The notes below the pieces were generated by a model. The model did not search any database, had not been told where the DNA came from, and saw nothing but the letters and a program-made list of their open reading frames with translations. Of a stretch of 64,000 nucleotides of DNA, positions 6,811 to 15,676 are shown piece after piece (the stretch's first letter is position 1; each line of letters begins with the position of its first letter). This DNA is from Myxococcales bacterium (lineage in GTDB: Bacteria > Myxococcota > Myxococcia > Myxococcales > JAKAPL01), in assembly GCA_021783235.1 (NCBI GenBank), contig JAJXUD010000006.1:1-64000 (forward strand), given 5' to 3'. A program made the position numbers and the translations under genes.

Positions 6811-9800
6811 ATGCGAAATGGATGGAAGTCTCTCGGAGGCCTGCTCGCCGCGGTCGGCGTCCTCGCCGCCTGCGCCAGCGAGCAGCCGCCCGTGATCGGC
6901 TCGGTCGTCGCCACGCCGGCGACCGTCGCCCCCGGCGGCACGGTCTCGATCTCGGCCGTCGCCACGAGCCCGCAGAACCAGCCGCTCAGCTACGCCTGGA
7001 CCGTCCCGAGCGGCTGGACCGCCAAGGGCGCCACGAACCAGCCGGTCCTCGTCCTGACCGCGCCCGCCACCTTCGCGACCGCGGGCGTCGCCGGCATCAG
7101 CGTCACCGACAAGAACGGCGGCAGCGCCGCCAGCCAGGCGCTCGTCGCGACCGAGGCCGACCAGGCCCCGGTCTTCACGACCCTCTCGGCGAGCCCCAAC
7201 CCGGCGGCCCCGGGCGGCACCGTCACCCTCTCCGCCGTGGCGACGAGCCCCACGGGCAACCCCGTCACCTACAGCTGGACCTCGTCCGACTCCGCCTGGA
7301 CCGTCGCGGGCAGCGGCGGCAACGCCACCCTCACCGCCCCGGCCAAGTACGGCGCCAGCAGCGCCATCACGGTGGTCGCGAGCGACGGCACCCTGAAGGC
7401 CACCGGCACGCTGGTCGTGACGACCACGGCCACGGCCTCGCCGGTCCTCAAGGCCATCGTCGCCACGCCGCCGATGGTCGCCCCCAAGGGCACCATCCAG
7501 CTCACCGCGCAGGCCCAGAGCCCCGACGGCCAGCCGCTCAGCTACGCCTGGTCGGTCGCCGACTCCTCGTGGACCATCTCGGGCAGCGGCCCCACCGCCA
7601 CGCTGACCGCCCCCGCCAGCTACGCCTCGAGCAGCACCGCCTCGGTCTCCGTCACCGACGCCGCCGGCGCCAGCGTCTCCGGCTCGGTCGCCGTCGCCAC
7701 GACCCCCGACGCGACCCCGGTCGTCAGCTCGATCAGCTGGAACCCGACGAACCCCAACACGAACCAGGTCGTGACGCTCGGCGCCATCGCGAGCGTCCCG
7801 GCCGAGGGCGCCACCTTGGCCTGGACGTTCGTCTCGCTCCCGCAGGGCTCGAAGGCCACGCTGACCGGCTCGACCACGCCGGCCCCGACCTTCACCCCGG
7901 ATCTCCCCGGCAGCTACGTCGTCGGCGTCATCCTGACCGACGCCGCCGGCACGCCGAGCCGGATGCAGACCGCGACCATCGGCGTCGGCAGCCCCACGCC
8001 GACCGCGGTCATCGCCGGTAGCTCGCCGCTCTCGGGCTCGATCAACACGCCGATCCTCCTCGACGGCTCGGGCTCCAGCACGCCCACCGGCGACGCCCTC
8101 ACCTACTGGTGGAGCCTCCAGAGCGGCCCCCTGAACGCGAGCTGCGGCTTCTTCGCCGACGCCTCGAAGTCGGCGCAGGGCAACAACCTCCCGAAGGCCT
8201 ACCTCGCCTGCAACATGGCCGGCAGCTACCTCGTCCAGCTCACGGTGCAGGACGCCCTCACCGGCCAGAGCGCCTTCGCGACGATGGGCGTGAACCTCGT
8301 CGGCGCCGCGAGCCTCAAGGTCGTCAGCGGCGACAAGCAGACCGCCACGGTCCACCAGTTCCTCCCGAGCCCCGTCGTCCTCCAGGTCGTCGCCGCCGAC
8401 GGCAGCACCCCCATCCCCGGGATGCGGGTCGCGGCCTACGCCGCGGGCGGCGCCGTGACCGCCAACTCGGTCACCTCCGACTCGAGCGGCAAGGTGCAGC
8501 TCATCGTCCAGGCCGGCCGCATCGCCGTCGAGACCGGCATCGTCTCCGCCTGGCTCGCGAACGATCCCACCATCACCGCCGCGGCCACGTTCAGCGCCAC
8601 CGCCGACAAGGCGGCGAGCTTCGCGCTCGTCCCGACCATGGGCAACGCCGACACGGGCGCCAGCATCAAGGTGCAGGCCGTCGATCAGTTCGGCAACCTG
8701 GCGACGGACAACGCGGCGGCCAACACGGCGCAGCTCACCCTCACCGCCCAGAGCAGCTCGGGCAAGGCCAACTTCGGCGGCGGCACGCCGTCGGCCACGG
8801 CCAAGCTCACCCTCGTGGGCGGCGTCGCCAGCACGACCTTGCTCGACCCGGTCTCGGAGCCGGTCACGCTCACCCTCACCCCGACCTCGTCGCTCCTGCC
8901 GCTGCCGTACACGGCCTGGCAGACGGTGGAGTACGACAACGGCATGGGCCTCCTGAACGGCTGGGGCCAGTCGCAGACGGGCGGCCAGTCGCCCTGGGCC
9001 GTCGAGACCGCGGCGGGCCAGATCGACGGCGCCATCGGCGACGTCGTCTCCTACGGCCTCGGGCTGAACCCGTCGCAGTCGCTCTCGACCGGCGCGAGCC
9101 AGCTCTTCCACAACGTCTTCAACGCCGGCAGCATCGAGCTGCTCAGCTTCAACCAGCAGCTCTCGGTGCAGGGCGCCTACGACGCGGCGAGCGGCTGCGA
9201 GGCGCAGCCGGCCTTCGCCGCCACGGTCGTCAACGCCAGGCGGACCGAGTACCGCGATCCGCAGGGCAACCCGCTGATTCCGGTCGGCGGCTACGCGATG
9301 TCGGACGCCTGCGGCCACGGCCTCTCCTTCGGCGCGACGAACGGCTGGGTCTCGCAGAGCTACGACCTCACCGACGCCTTGGCGCAGGGCTACGACCTCG
9401 TCGACTTCGGCATGTGGAACGGCGGCGACGGGCAGAACCCGCCGCAGCCCGCGAGCTGGGACCTCGGCCAGATCTGGGTCCGCTACCTCTCGGCGCCGAA
9501 CCCGAACCAGGCGTCGACCTTCACCGTGATCCTCCCGGGCGCGGCGAAGACGGTGGCCTTCACCCAGGCGAACTTCGGCCAGTCGTACAACGGCGTGCTC
9601 TTCGGCCAGTGCGTCAGCTACGCGGCGGCCACCGGCGTCGCCATCGAGGCCTTCGACCAGAACGGAAACCAGGCCTACTCCAACGGCACGCTGGACATCG
9701 CCTGGACGAACGGCTCCAACGCCGCGCTGGCCGGAGCGAGCACGGGGAGCATCGTCACCGCGGCGCCGGGGAGCGCCGAGGTCCAGCTCTCGCTCGGGAG

Positions 9801-10275
9801 GGCCGCGCTCGAGTTCGACTTCGCCTCCGCGAGCTCGTCGACCTTGACGCTCTCGAACCCGAGCAGCGGCCTCACGCTGGGGAGCCAGGCGACAGCGACG
9901 GCGCAAGCGGCGCAGTACTACTGCCACAGCGACGGGGTCGGCGGGAACTGGAGCGACGACGTGCCGACCGGGACGCTGACGCAGCCAGAGGCGACCCTCG
10001 CCTGCGAGAACGTCTACGGCGCCGGCAACTGCACGAACTCCGCCACCTCGAGCTACGTCTACCCCACGGGCGCGGTCGCCGGCTGCAATACGTACTACAT
10101 GTGGTACTACGCGGCCGCGACCATCAACAGTGCTTGCGGCGGGACGTTCTCGCCGATGGCCGGCAGCCTCGACCAGGGCTTTTTCATCGTGGGCTGCGGC
10201 TGCAACGTCACCGCTGGCGTTGGCGGCCCGACGTACGACTCGTTCTGCGGCGGCACCTGCAACCTCTGGAACTGA
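6811..10275 (+). CDS. Very large Ig/PKD-repeat surface lipoprotein
   Basis: The product is 1154 residues. The start at 6811 is chosen because a strong GGAGGAGG precedes it. MRNGWKSLGGLLAAVGVLAAC is a lipoprotein signal with LAAC. Residues 25-430 contain about five tandem Ig/PKD-like modules with the pattern VxATPxxVAPGGTVxLxAxATSP...LSYAWxV. Then come Big-1-like stretches (VVAADGSTPIPGMRVAAYAAGG), a lectin-like middle around YDNGMGLLNGWGQSQTGG, and a Cys-rich C-terminal segment (about residues 1045-1154, with CHSDG, CENVYG, GCGCNV and CGGTCN). It is probably a surface adhesin or matrix protein; the function is unknown. A promoter and a strong terminator bracket it as a single-gene unit. Confidence 0.8.
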   Translation: MRNGWKSLGGLLAAVGVLAACASEQPPVIGSVVATPATVAPGGTVSISAVATSPQNQPLSYAWTVPSGWTAKGATNQPVLVLTAPATFATAGVAGISVTDKNGGSAASQALVATEADQAPVFTTLSASPNPAAPGGTVTLSAVATSPTGNPVTYSWTSSDSAWTVAGSGGNATLTAPAKYGASSAITVVASDGTLKATGTLVVTTTATASPVLKAIVATPPMVAPKGTIQLTAQAQSPDGQPLSYAWSVADSSWTISGSGPTATLTAPASYASSSTASVSVTDAAGASVSGSVAVATTPDATPVVSSISWNPTNPNTNQVVTLGAIASVPAEGATLAWTFVSLPQGSKATLTGSTTPAPTFTPDLPGSYVVGVILTDAAGTPSRMQTATIGVGSPTPTAVIAGSSPLSGSINTPILLDGSGSSTPTGDALTYWWSLQSGPLNASCGFFADASKSAQGNNLPKAYLACNMAGSYLVQLTVQDALTGQSAFATMGVNLVGAASLKVVSGDKQTATVHQFLPSPVVLQVVAADGSTPIPGMRVAAYAAGGAVTANSVTSDSSGKVQLIVQAGRIAVETGIVSAWLANDPTITAAATFSATADKAASFALVPTMGNADTGASIKVQAVDQFGNLATDNAAANTAQLTLTAQSSSGKANFGGGTPSATAKLTLVGGVASTTLLDPVSEPVTLTLTPTSSLLPLPYTAWQTVEYDNGMGLLNGWGQSQTGGQSPWAVETAAGQIDGAIGDVVSYGLGLNPSQSLSTGASQLFHNVFNAGSIELLSFNQQLSVQGAYDAASGCEAQPAFAATVVNARRTEYRDPQGNPLIPVGGYAMSDACGHGLSFGATNGWVSQSYDLTDALAQGYDLVDFGMWNGGDGQNPPQPASWDLGQIWVRYLSAPNPNQASTFTVILPGAAKTVAFTQANFGQSYNGVLFGQCVSYAAATGVAIEAFDQNGNQAYSNGTLDIAWTNGSNAALAGASTGSIVTAAPGSAEVQLSLGRAALEFDFASASSSTLTLSNPSSGLTLGSQATATAQAAQYYCHSDGVGGNWSDDVPTGTLTQPEATLACENVYGAGNCTNSATSSYVYPTGAVAGCNTYYMWYYAAATINSACGGTFSPMAGSLDQGFFIVGCGCNVTAGVGGPTYDSFCGGTCNLWN

Positions 10276-10297
10276 GCCGTCCGTCGTCCGAATCAGC

Positions 10298-10337
10298 GAA
10301 GGCCCCGGGGCGGCGCCGCCCGGGGCCTTCGTGTTTT
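10298..10337 (+). terminator. Strong Rho-independent terminator
   Basis: GAAGGCCCCGGG (10298-10309) pairs with CCCGGGGCCTTC further on, across a GC-rich inner part that is itself self-complementary (GCGGCGCCGC), and is followed by GTGTTTT. It ends the surface lipoprotein transcript 22 bp after the stop. Confidence 0.85.
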
Positions 10338-10704
10338 CGAGGGGTTGCGACCAGTCGGGCGGGGGCAACCGGCTGCCCCCGCTCTGAAAGCCGATGTTGA
10401 GGCTCTGCAACCCGATGCCCCCGCTCTGCAACCCAATGCCCCCGCTCTGCAACCCGATGCCCCCGCTCTGCAAGCCGATGCCCCCGCTCTGCAAGCCGAT
10501 GCCCCCGCTCTGAAAGCCGATGCCCCCGCTCTCGATCGGCCTCGTGAGCCTCTCGTCCCCGCGCGAGGAGGGGACACCCCCGCTCGACGGCACGACGATC
10601 GGCCGCGCGGGGGAGCGGACCGGGCTCGCCGCGCCCTCTCCCGCGGACCGCCGGCCTGGCAGCGCCCCCCATGGTGGCTAACTTACACTCCGAAAGGAGG
10701 CGTC
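10338..10704. other. Intergenic region without a gene
   Basis: Between the terminator and the KGG gene I see only the 21-bp tandem array (10374-10538) and GC-rich flanks. Open frames on both strands here are periodic readings of the array or shadows. A Shine-Dalgarno AAAGGAGG at 10693-10700 belongs to the KGG gene. Confidence 0.6.
10374..10538. repeat. 21-bp tandem repeat, about 7.8 copies
   Basis: Units of the form GCCCCCGCTCTGCAACCCGAT start at 10374, 10395, 10416, 10437, 10458, 10479 and 10500, with a partial copy at 10521. Units alternate CAA-CCC, CAA-GCC and AAA-GCC variants; the second unit is more diverged (GTTGAGG). The 21-bp period keeps frame, giving APALQPD or SGGIGLQ heptads, but no ribosome site or start supports translation. 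Confidence 0.9.
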
Positions 10705-11055
10705 ATGGCCGAAAAGGGACACAAAGGCGAGATGACCGTCCGCGAAGCCGGCAAGATGGGCGGTGAAGTCCGCAAGGAGCAGCTCGGTCCCGAGGGCTAT
10801 TCGGAGCTCGGCAAGAAGGGCGGCGAGACCGTCGCCCGCGAGCGGGGCTCCGAGTTCTACTCGGAGATCGGCAAGGAGGGCGGCGAGGCCCGCAAGCGCG
10901 AGCTCGGCCCCGAAGGTTACAAGGAGCTCGGCCACCTCGGCGGCGAGGCGCGCAAGGAGGAGCTCGGCCCCGAGGGCTACGCGGCGCTCGGCCACAAGGG
11001 TGGTCAGCGCGTCAAGGAGCTCATCGCGGAGGGGAAGGCGAGCGAGAAGGAGTAG
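10705..11055 (+). CDS. KGG-repeat general stress protein (GsiB/LEA group 1-like hydrophilin)
   Basis: The product is 116 residues. AAAGGAGG five bases upstream fixes the start at MAEKGHKGEM. The protein is five or six tandem copies of a roughly 20-residue KGG motif: GxxGGExRKxELGPEGYxELG. Such proteins are extremely hydrophilic, heat-soluble and unstructured, and in Bacillus (GsiB) and plants (Em-type LEA) accumulate in desiccation or general stress. It is expected to be cytoplasmic. It is a single-gene unit between a terminator and the convergent cheB. Confidence 0.85.
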   Translation: MAEKGHKGEMTVREAGKMGGEVRKEQLGPEGYSELGKKGGETVARERGSEFYSEIGKEGGEARKRELGPEGYKELGHLGGEARKEELGPEGYAALGHKGGQRVKELIAEGKASEKE

Positions 11056-11100
11056 CGCTCACCGGTGGCCCGGTCCGGCGCCGGGCCACCGGCCGCGGCC

Positions 11101-12087
11101 TCACTCGGCGAATTCGAGGACGGCCTGGGCGATGGAAGGGAGCGCCCGGACCTCGGCGGCGGCGCCCGAGTCGATGGCGGCCTTCGGCATCCCGAAGACC
11201 ACCGACGTCTCGGGCGCCTCGGCGATGGTCCGCGCCCCGGCGGCCCGCAGCGCGGCAAGGCCGGCGCGGCCGTCGCTCCCCATGCCGGTGAGCACGACGC
11301 CGAGCGCCCCCGCGCCGACCACGCGGGCGGCGGAGGCGAAGAGGGCGTCCACGGAGGGGACGTAGTGACCGCCGCCCGCCTCGAGGTGGACGATGGGGGA
11401 GCGGGCGCTCCCCGCGACGAGCAGGTTCTGGCCGCCCGGCGCGACGAACGCCATCCCCGAGAGCAGCCGATCTCCCTCCCGCGCCTCGGTCACCTTGAAG
11501 GCGCACGAGCGATCGAGCCGCTCCGCGAAGGAGGCGGTGAAGCGCGCCGGCATGTGCTGGGCGATCAGCACGGCGACCGGCAGATCCGGCGGGAGATCGG
11601 CGAGGATCCGGGCGATGGCGCCGGGACCGCCGGTGGAGGCGCCGAGGAGCACGAGCCGCTGGAGCGCGGGCACGGGCGCCGCCGCCGGCTCCGGCGCGAG
11701 GCGCAGGCCGCGAATCCGGGAGAGGAGCTCGGGCAGGTCGCGCTCGCTCGGGGGCAGGTTGCGCGGCGGCTTGCGGACGAAGCCGACCGCGCCGAGTTCG
11801 AGCGCCCGCCGCACGTCGGCCCGCCCGTCGTGGCGAGAGAGGACGAGCACCGGGGTCGGCGCCTGGCTCCGCAAGAAGCGCAGGAAGGTGAAGCCGTCCA
11901 TGCGAGGCATCTCGAGATCGAGCAGGATGAGCTCGGGCCGCAGCTCGAGCGCGAGCCGCAGCGCCTCCTGCCCGTCCGCGGCCTGGCCGACGACGCGCAC
12001 GTCCGGCGCGGCCTCGAGGATCTGCACGAGGGCCCGCCGGACCTGGGCGGAGTCGTCGACCACGAGCGTCCGGATGGGGCCGGTCAC
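11101..12087 (-). CDS. cheB: Chemotaxis response regulator protein-glutamate methylesterase
   Basis: The product is 328 residues from a GTG start overlapping the cheR stop by 4 bp. The N-terminal receiver domain (about 1-120) has VVDDSAQ, LILLDLEMPRMDG and a Lys in GFVRKPP. The C-terminal methylesterase domain has the catalytic Ser in LLGASTGGPGA, the His in IAQHMPARF and the Asp in TGMGSDGRAG. Phosphorylation by CheA relieves inhibition so it demethylates or deamidates receptors. It is the last gene of the chemosensory operon. Confidence 0.93.
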   Translation of the reverse strand: MTGPIRTLVVDDSAQVRRALVQILEAAPDVRVVGQAADGQEALRLALELRPELILLDLEMPRMDGFTFLRFLRSQAPTPVLVLSRHDGRADVRRALELGAVGFVRKPPRNLPPSERDLPELLSRIRGLRLAPEPAAAPVPALQRLVLLGASTGGPGAIARILADLPPDLPVAVLIAQHMPARFTASFAERLDRSCAFKVTEAREGDRLLSGMAFVAPGGQNLLVAGSARSPIVHLEAGGGHYVPSVDALFASAARVVGAGALGVVLTGMGSDGRAGLAALRAAGARTIAEAPETSVVFGMPKAAIDSGAAAEVRALPSIAQAVLEFAE

Positions 12088-12947
12088 GGCGAGGCCTTCC
12101 CGCGCGCCGGCTTGCGGTAGACGACGTCGTTGCGCAGGTGCACGAGTTCGAAGTCGGCCGTCACGTTGATGAGGCTCTCCGAGTGGCCGAGCAGGAGGTA
12201 GCCGCCCGGCGCGAGCAGCTCGAGGAAGCTCTCCAGCACGCGCCGGCGCGCCGCGAGGTCGAAGTAGATCATGACGTTGCGGCAGAAGATCACGTCCATC
12301 TGCCCGACGCCGCGCAGGCCCGGCGCCTCGAGGAGGTTCTGCCGGCCGAAGGAGACGAGCGCCCGCACCGCCTCGCGCGGCGCGAAGCGCGCTCCCCGCG
12401 TCTCGAAGTAGATCCGGCGCAGCTCGTCGTCGGTCGCCCGCAGCGCGGAGGCCGAGTACTCCGCCCGGCGCGCGCTCGCGATGACCCGGCGGGAGATGTC
12501 GCTGCCGAAGACCTCCGTCTGCCAGCCGCCGAAGAGACCGGACCGGAGCAGCAGGATCGCGATGGTGTAGCACTCCTCGCCGGTCGAGCAGCCCGCCGAC
12601 CAGATCCGCAGCCGCCGCTCCGCGGCGCGCTCCTGCGAGAGCGACGGGAGGAGCTCGTCGGAGAAGGCCCGGAGCTGGTTCGGCTCCCGAAAGAAGTAGG
12701 TCTCGTTCGTGGTGAGCAGCTCCACCGCCGCCTCGAGCTCCGCCGAACCCTCCGGGTGGTGGCGCAGGTAGCGCGCGTAGGCGCCGAAGCTCGGCAGCGC
12801 GAGGAGCTGGAGCCGCGGCTGGAGCCTGCGCTCGAAGACGTAGCTGAGCTCCGCCTGGAGCCGGATGCCACAGTGGTCGTAGAGCAGCTCTCCGAGCTCC
12901 CGCAGCTCCTCCGGGCGCATCGGCGAGAAGCCGCCGCGATCGCTCAC
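12084..12947 (-). CDS. cheR: Chemotaxis protein-glutamate O-methyltransferase
   Basis: The product is 287 residues from a GTG that overlaps the upstream HEAT gene stop (GTGA). The CheR N-terminal helical domain is followed by the SAM-binding domain: TTNETYFFREPNQL, IWSAGCSTGEECYTIAI, GSDIS, FCRNVMIYFD and LLLGHSES. It methylates glutamates on chemoreceptors using SAM, opposing CheB. No pentapeptide-binding extension or TPR is seen at the C terminus. Confidence 0.93.
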   Translation of the reverse strand: MSDRGGFSPMRPEELRELGELLYDHCGIRLQAELSYVFERRLQPRLQLLALPSFGAYARYLRHHPEGSAELEAAVELLTTNETYFFREPNQLRAFSDELLPSLSQERAAERRLRIWSAGCSTGEECYTIAILLLRSGLFGGWQTEVFGSDISRRVIASARRAEYSASALRATDDELRRIYFETRGARFAPREAVRALVSFGRQNLLEAPGLRGVGQMDVIFCRNVMIYFDLAARRRVLESFLELLAPGGYLLLGHSESLINVTADFELVHLRNDVVYRKPARGKASP

Positions 12948-14452
12948 CGCGAGGCCCCGAGCCGGGCGAGCGCGCGCTCGGCCGCCTCCCGGACCTCCGG
13001 CGCCTCGTCGGAGAGCGCCAGCGCGAGGGCGCGCTCGGCCGAGGCGTCGCCCAGCGTCCCGAGCGCCTCCGCGGCGGCCGCGCGCTGGCGCGGGCCTGGG
13101 GCCGCCCGCAGCACGGCGAGGAGCGCGGGGACGTCCTCTTTGGCGCCGATGGCGCCAAAGAGGCGCAGCGTCACCGGCCGCGGCAGCCCCCGCAGCTCGG
13201 CGCGCCCGAGCTTCCGGAAGGCGTCTGGCGAGCGGCGGCCGATGGCGGAGAGCGTCTCCACGACCGGCCGCTCCCAGTCCGGCTCGCCGTCGGCGAAGGC
13301 GAGCAGCGCGGGCAGCGTCCGCTCGCTGCCGATGGCGCCGAGGAGCGCGAGCGCGGCGAGGCGCCCCTCGTCCGACGAGTCGTCGAGCCAGCGGAGCGCC
13401 AGCTCCTCGGCGCCGGAGCGCTCCGGGCCCTCCCCGCCCGCGAGCGCCCGCGCGAGGGCGGAGAGCAGCGTCGGCCGGGCTCTCGGCGAGAGCCCTGGCT
13501 CCCGCGCCGCGAGCAGCGTCGCCTCCGGCCCGAGCGCGAGGAGCAGCGCGAGGACCTCCTCGGAGAGCAGCTCCTCGCCCGCGAGCGCGGCGGCGAGCGG
13601 CGCGTCCTCGGCCGCTCCCACCCCGGCGCAGGCGAGCAGCCGGAGCGCGCCGCGCGCCGCGGCGGGATCCGCGCCCTGGAGCGCCGCGAGAGCGGCCTGG
13701 CGCAGCGCCGCGCGCTCGGCCGTCCGCCGGACACAGACCTCGATCTCCGCGCCGGTCAGCCGGCCGAGCCCCGCGAGCGCCGCTTCGCGGACGGCCCGGC
13801 CGCCGTCCAGCGCTCCCTCGAGGAGCAGCTCGATCGCCCGCGCCGAGCCGCAGCGGCCGAGCAGCCGGAGCACCGGCCGCCGAAGCGGCGCCCGTCCGGC
13901 GAGCGGCAGGAGCAGCTCGATCGGGAGGACGGCGTCCGATCGGGCGAGCCCGTCGAGCGCCGCGAGCAACAGCTCCGGATCGTCGGGCGGCCGCTCGACG
14001 AGCCGCCGCAGCGCCGCCCGCTCTCCCCCGAGCTTCCCCAGCGCCTCGGCCGCCGCCACCCGGACGTTCGACTCCCGGTCTTCGAGCGCGCGCACGAGCG
14101 CCTCTTCGCCGCCCCGAACCTCGCCGAGCCCGTCGACCGCGAACTTGCGGACGTTGGGATCGGCGCTCTCGGCCGCCTCCACCAGCGCCGGGATGGCCTG
14201 GGCGCCGAGCGCCACGAGCCCCTCGGCCGCCGAGTTTCGCAGCGCGACGCTCTCGGAGTCGCCCAAGAGCGCGACGAGCCGAAGCGCGAGCGCGCGCGGC
14301 TCGGCGGCGGCGACGAGCCGGCCCACCGCGGCACGGCGGACCCGCCAGCTCTCGTCGGCGAGGGCAGCGAAGAGCCGCGCCTGCCCCTCCGGAGAGGCCG
14401 GATCCGCGCCGCGAAGCTCCTCGTAGCGGCGCTGCTCGTCCGCGGTCGTCAT
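12944..14452 (-). CDS. HEAT-repeat protein of the chemosensory operon
   Basis: The product is 502 residues made almost entirely of HEAT/PBS-lyase-like helical repeats (pattern ALxDESWRVRRAAVGRL, LxDREsNVRVAAAEALGKLG, LxDEAPEVREAAERALARLG). There is no signal peptide or catalytic motif, so it is probably a cytoplasmic scaffold. Its 4-bp overlaps on both sides with cheW and cheR show it is translated with the signalling proteins. Some myxobacterial chemosensory clusters also encode HEAT proteins; their partners are mostly unknown. Confidence 0.85.
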   Translation of the reverse strand: MTTADEQRRYEELRGADPASPEGQARLFAALADESWRVRRAAVGRLVAAAEPRALALRLVALLGDSESVALRNSAAEGLVALGAQAIPALVEAAESADPNVRKFAVDGLGEVRGGEEALVRALEDRESNVRVAAAEALGKLGGERAALRRLVERPPDDPELLLAALDGLARSDAVLPIELLLPLAGRAPLRRPVLRLLGRCGSARAIELLLEGALDGGRAVREAALAGLGRLTGAEIEVCVRRTAERAALRQAALAALQGADPAAARGALRLLACAGVGAAEDAPLAAALAGEELLSEEVLALLLALGPEATLLAAREPGLSPRARPTLLSALARALAGGEGPERSGAEELALRWLDDSSDEGRLAALALLGAIGSERTLPALLAFADGEPDWERPVVETLSAIGRRSPDAFRKLGRAELRGLPRPVTLRLFGAIGAKEDVPALLAVLRAAPGPRQRAAAAEALGTLGDASAERALALALSDEAPEVREAAERALARLGASR

Positions 14453-15009
14453 CGGCGAAGGGCACCTCCGGCCCCCTTCTGGCTCCCCGCTGGGCCCACC
14501 GGCGGAGAGATGGGCTCGTCGCTCCGCAGGAGCGCCTTGAGGTCGAGCAGCAGCCGGAGCCGTTCGCCGTCCTCGCAGGCGCCGAGGAAGCAGCTCGCCC
14601 CCCCGCCCCAGAGCACGGGCGCCGGCCTCAGCGAGGAGCGCGGCAGCCGCAGCACGCCGGCGACCCGATCGACCACGAGCGCGACGGGCCGCCGGCCGAC
14701 GAGCGCGAGCAGGAGGCGGCGGCCGGGGCCGTCCACGACCGGGGCGCCGAGCCGCTTGCGGAGGTCGACCACCGGGATGACCGCGTCCCGCAGCTGGACC
14801 ACGCCCTCGAGGAAGGGCGGCGCCCGAGGGACGCTCGTGATCCGCAGCGGCCGGAGGATCTCGCGGATCCGCCGGAGGTCGAGCGCGTAGCCCTCGGCGC
14901 CGACGTCGAAGGCGCAGAGGCTCACGAGCGCCTCTCCGTCCGCCTCCGGCACGACGCCGCCCCTGCGCCGCGCCTCGGGCCGCGCCACCGTTCGTTCGAG
15001 CCCGCTCAT
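14449..15009 (-). CDS. cheW: CheW-type coupling protein (second in operon)
   Basis: The product is 186 residues. The CheW fold is clear: SLCAFDVGAEGYALDLRRIREIL, FLEGVVQLRDAVIPVVDLRKRLG, ALVVDRVAGVLRLP and LLLDLKALL. It couples receptors to CheA. The gene overlaps the HEAT gene start and the upstream cheW stop by 4 bp each. The C-terminal tail (about 165-186) is low-complexity. Confidence 0.9.
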   Translation of the reverse strand: MSGLERTVARPEARRRGGVVPEADGEALVSLCAFDVGAEGYALDLRRIREILRPLRITSVPRAPPFLEGVVQLRDAVIPVVDLRKRLGAPVVDGPGRRLLLALVGRRPVALVVDRVAGVLRLPRSSLRPAPVLWGGGASCFLGACEDGERLRLLLDLKALLRSDEPISPPVGPAGSQKGAGGALRR

Positions 15010-15674
15010 CCCGTCCGCTCCGCGAACAGCTCCCCGAGGCCGAGGATCGCGTAGAGCCGGTCGTCGAGACGGCCGATGCCCTCGAGGCAGGCGGCCTGCC
15101 CGCCGCGGAGACCGCGCGGCGGCGGCTCGATGGCGCTCGCGGGGAGCCGAATCACCTGCTCGACCGAGTCGACCCAGAGGCCCGCCGGCCCCCTCCCCGT
15201 CTCGAGCACGACGATCCGCTCGGCGCCCCGGGCGCCGCCCTCGCTCCCGTCGCCGCCGGGCGGCGGCAGCCGCAGGAGCTCCGCGAGCGAGAAGACCGGC
15301 AGCGCCTCGCCCCGCAGGCTGATCACTCCGAGCACCTCCCGGCGCACCCTCGGGAGCTCGGTCACGACCGGCGGCTTCACGATCTCGCGGACGCTCGCGA
15401 TCGGCACCGCGTACCGCTCGCCGTGCAGCCGGAAGGCGAGCAGCTCCGAGCGCCGCTCGGGCGCCGCGGGCAGCTCCGCCGCGGACGCGCCCGGAAGCTC
15501 GAGCTCGAAGATGCCATCGCAGGCCTCGTCCGGATCGTAGAAGAACGCCGCGAGCGGGTCCGAGGGCTTCGCCGCGGGGAGCGCGACGTTCCGCGCGGCG
15601 CTCGCCTCTGGCCCGCCCGCCGCGCTCGGCGGCTCGACCTTCGGGGAGAGCTCGCTCTTTCGCTTCGCCGCCAT
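15006..15674 (-). CDS. cheW: CheW-type coupling protein (first in operon)
   Basis: The product is 222 residues. An N-terminal extension of about 80 residues with low complexity (including a DPDEACDGIFELELPG patch) precedes a CheW domain: LLAFRLHGERYAVPIASVREI, EVLGVISLRGEALPVFSL, GLWVDSVEQVIRLP and LYAILGLGELF. Two CheW proteins in one operon suggest either two receptor types or an array role. It starts 2 bp after the cheA stop. Confidence 0.9.
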   Translation of the reverse strand: MAAKRKSELSPKVEPPSAAGGPEASAARNVALPAAKPSDPLAAFFYDPDEACDGIFELELPGASAAELPAAPERRSELLAFRLHGERYAVPIASVREIVKPPVVTELPRVRREVLGVISLRGEALPVFSLAELLRLPPPGGDGSEGGARGAERIVVLETGRGPAGLWVDSVEQVIRLPASAIEPPPRGLRGGQAACLEGIGRLDDRLYAILGLGELFAERTG

Positions 15675-15676
15675 GC

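Noticed and set aside
6721-10593. A 1290-residue minus-strand protein opposite the surface lipoprotein
   Set aside because: Arg/Gly/Ala-rich shadow with no domain, and the plus strand has a signal peptide, ribosome site, promoter and terminator.
10345-10704. N-terminal extension of the KGG protein with APALQPD heptads
   Set aside because: The frame is continuous but the ribosome site AAAGGAGG and family homology fix the start at 10705, and the extension begins after the terminator.
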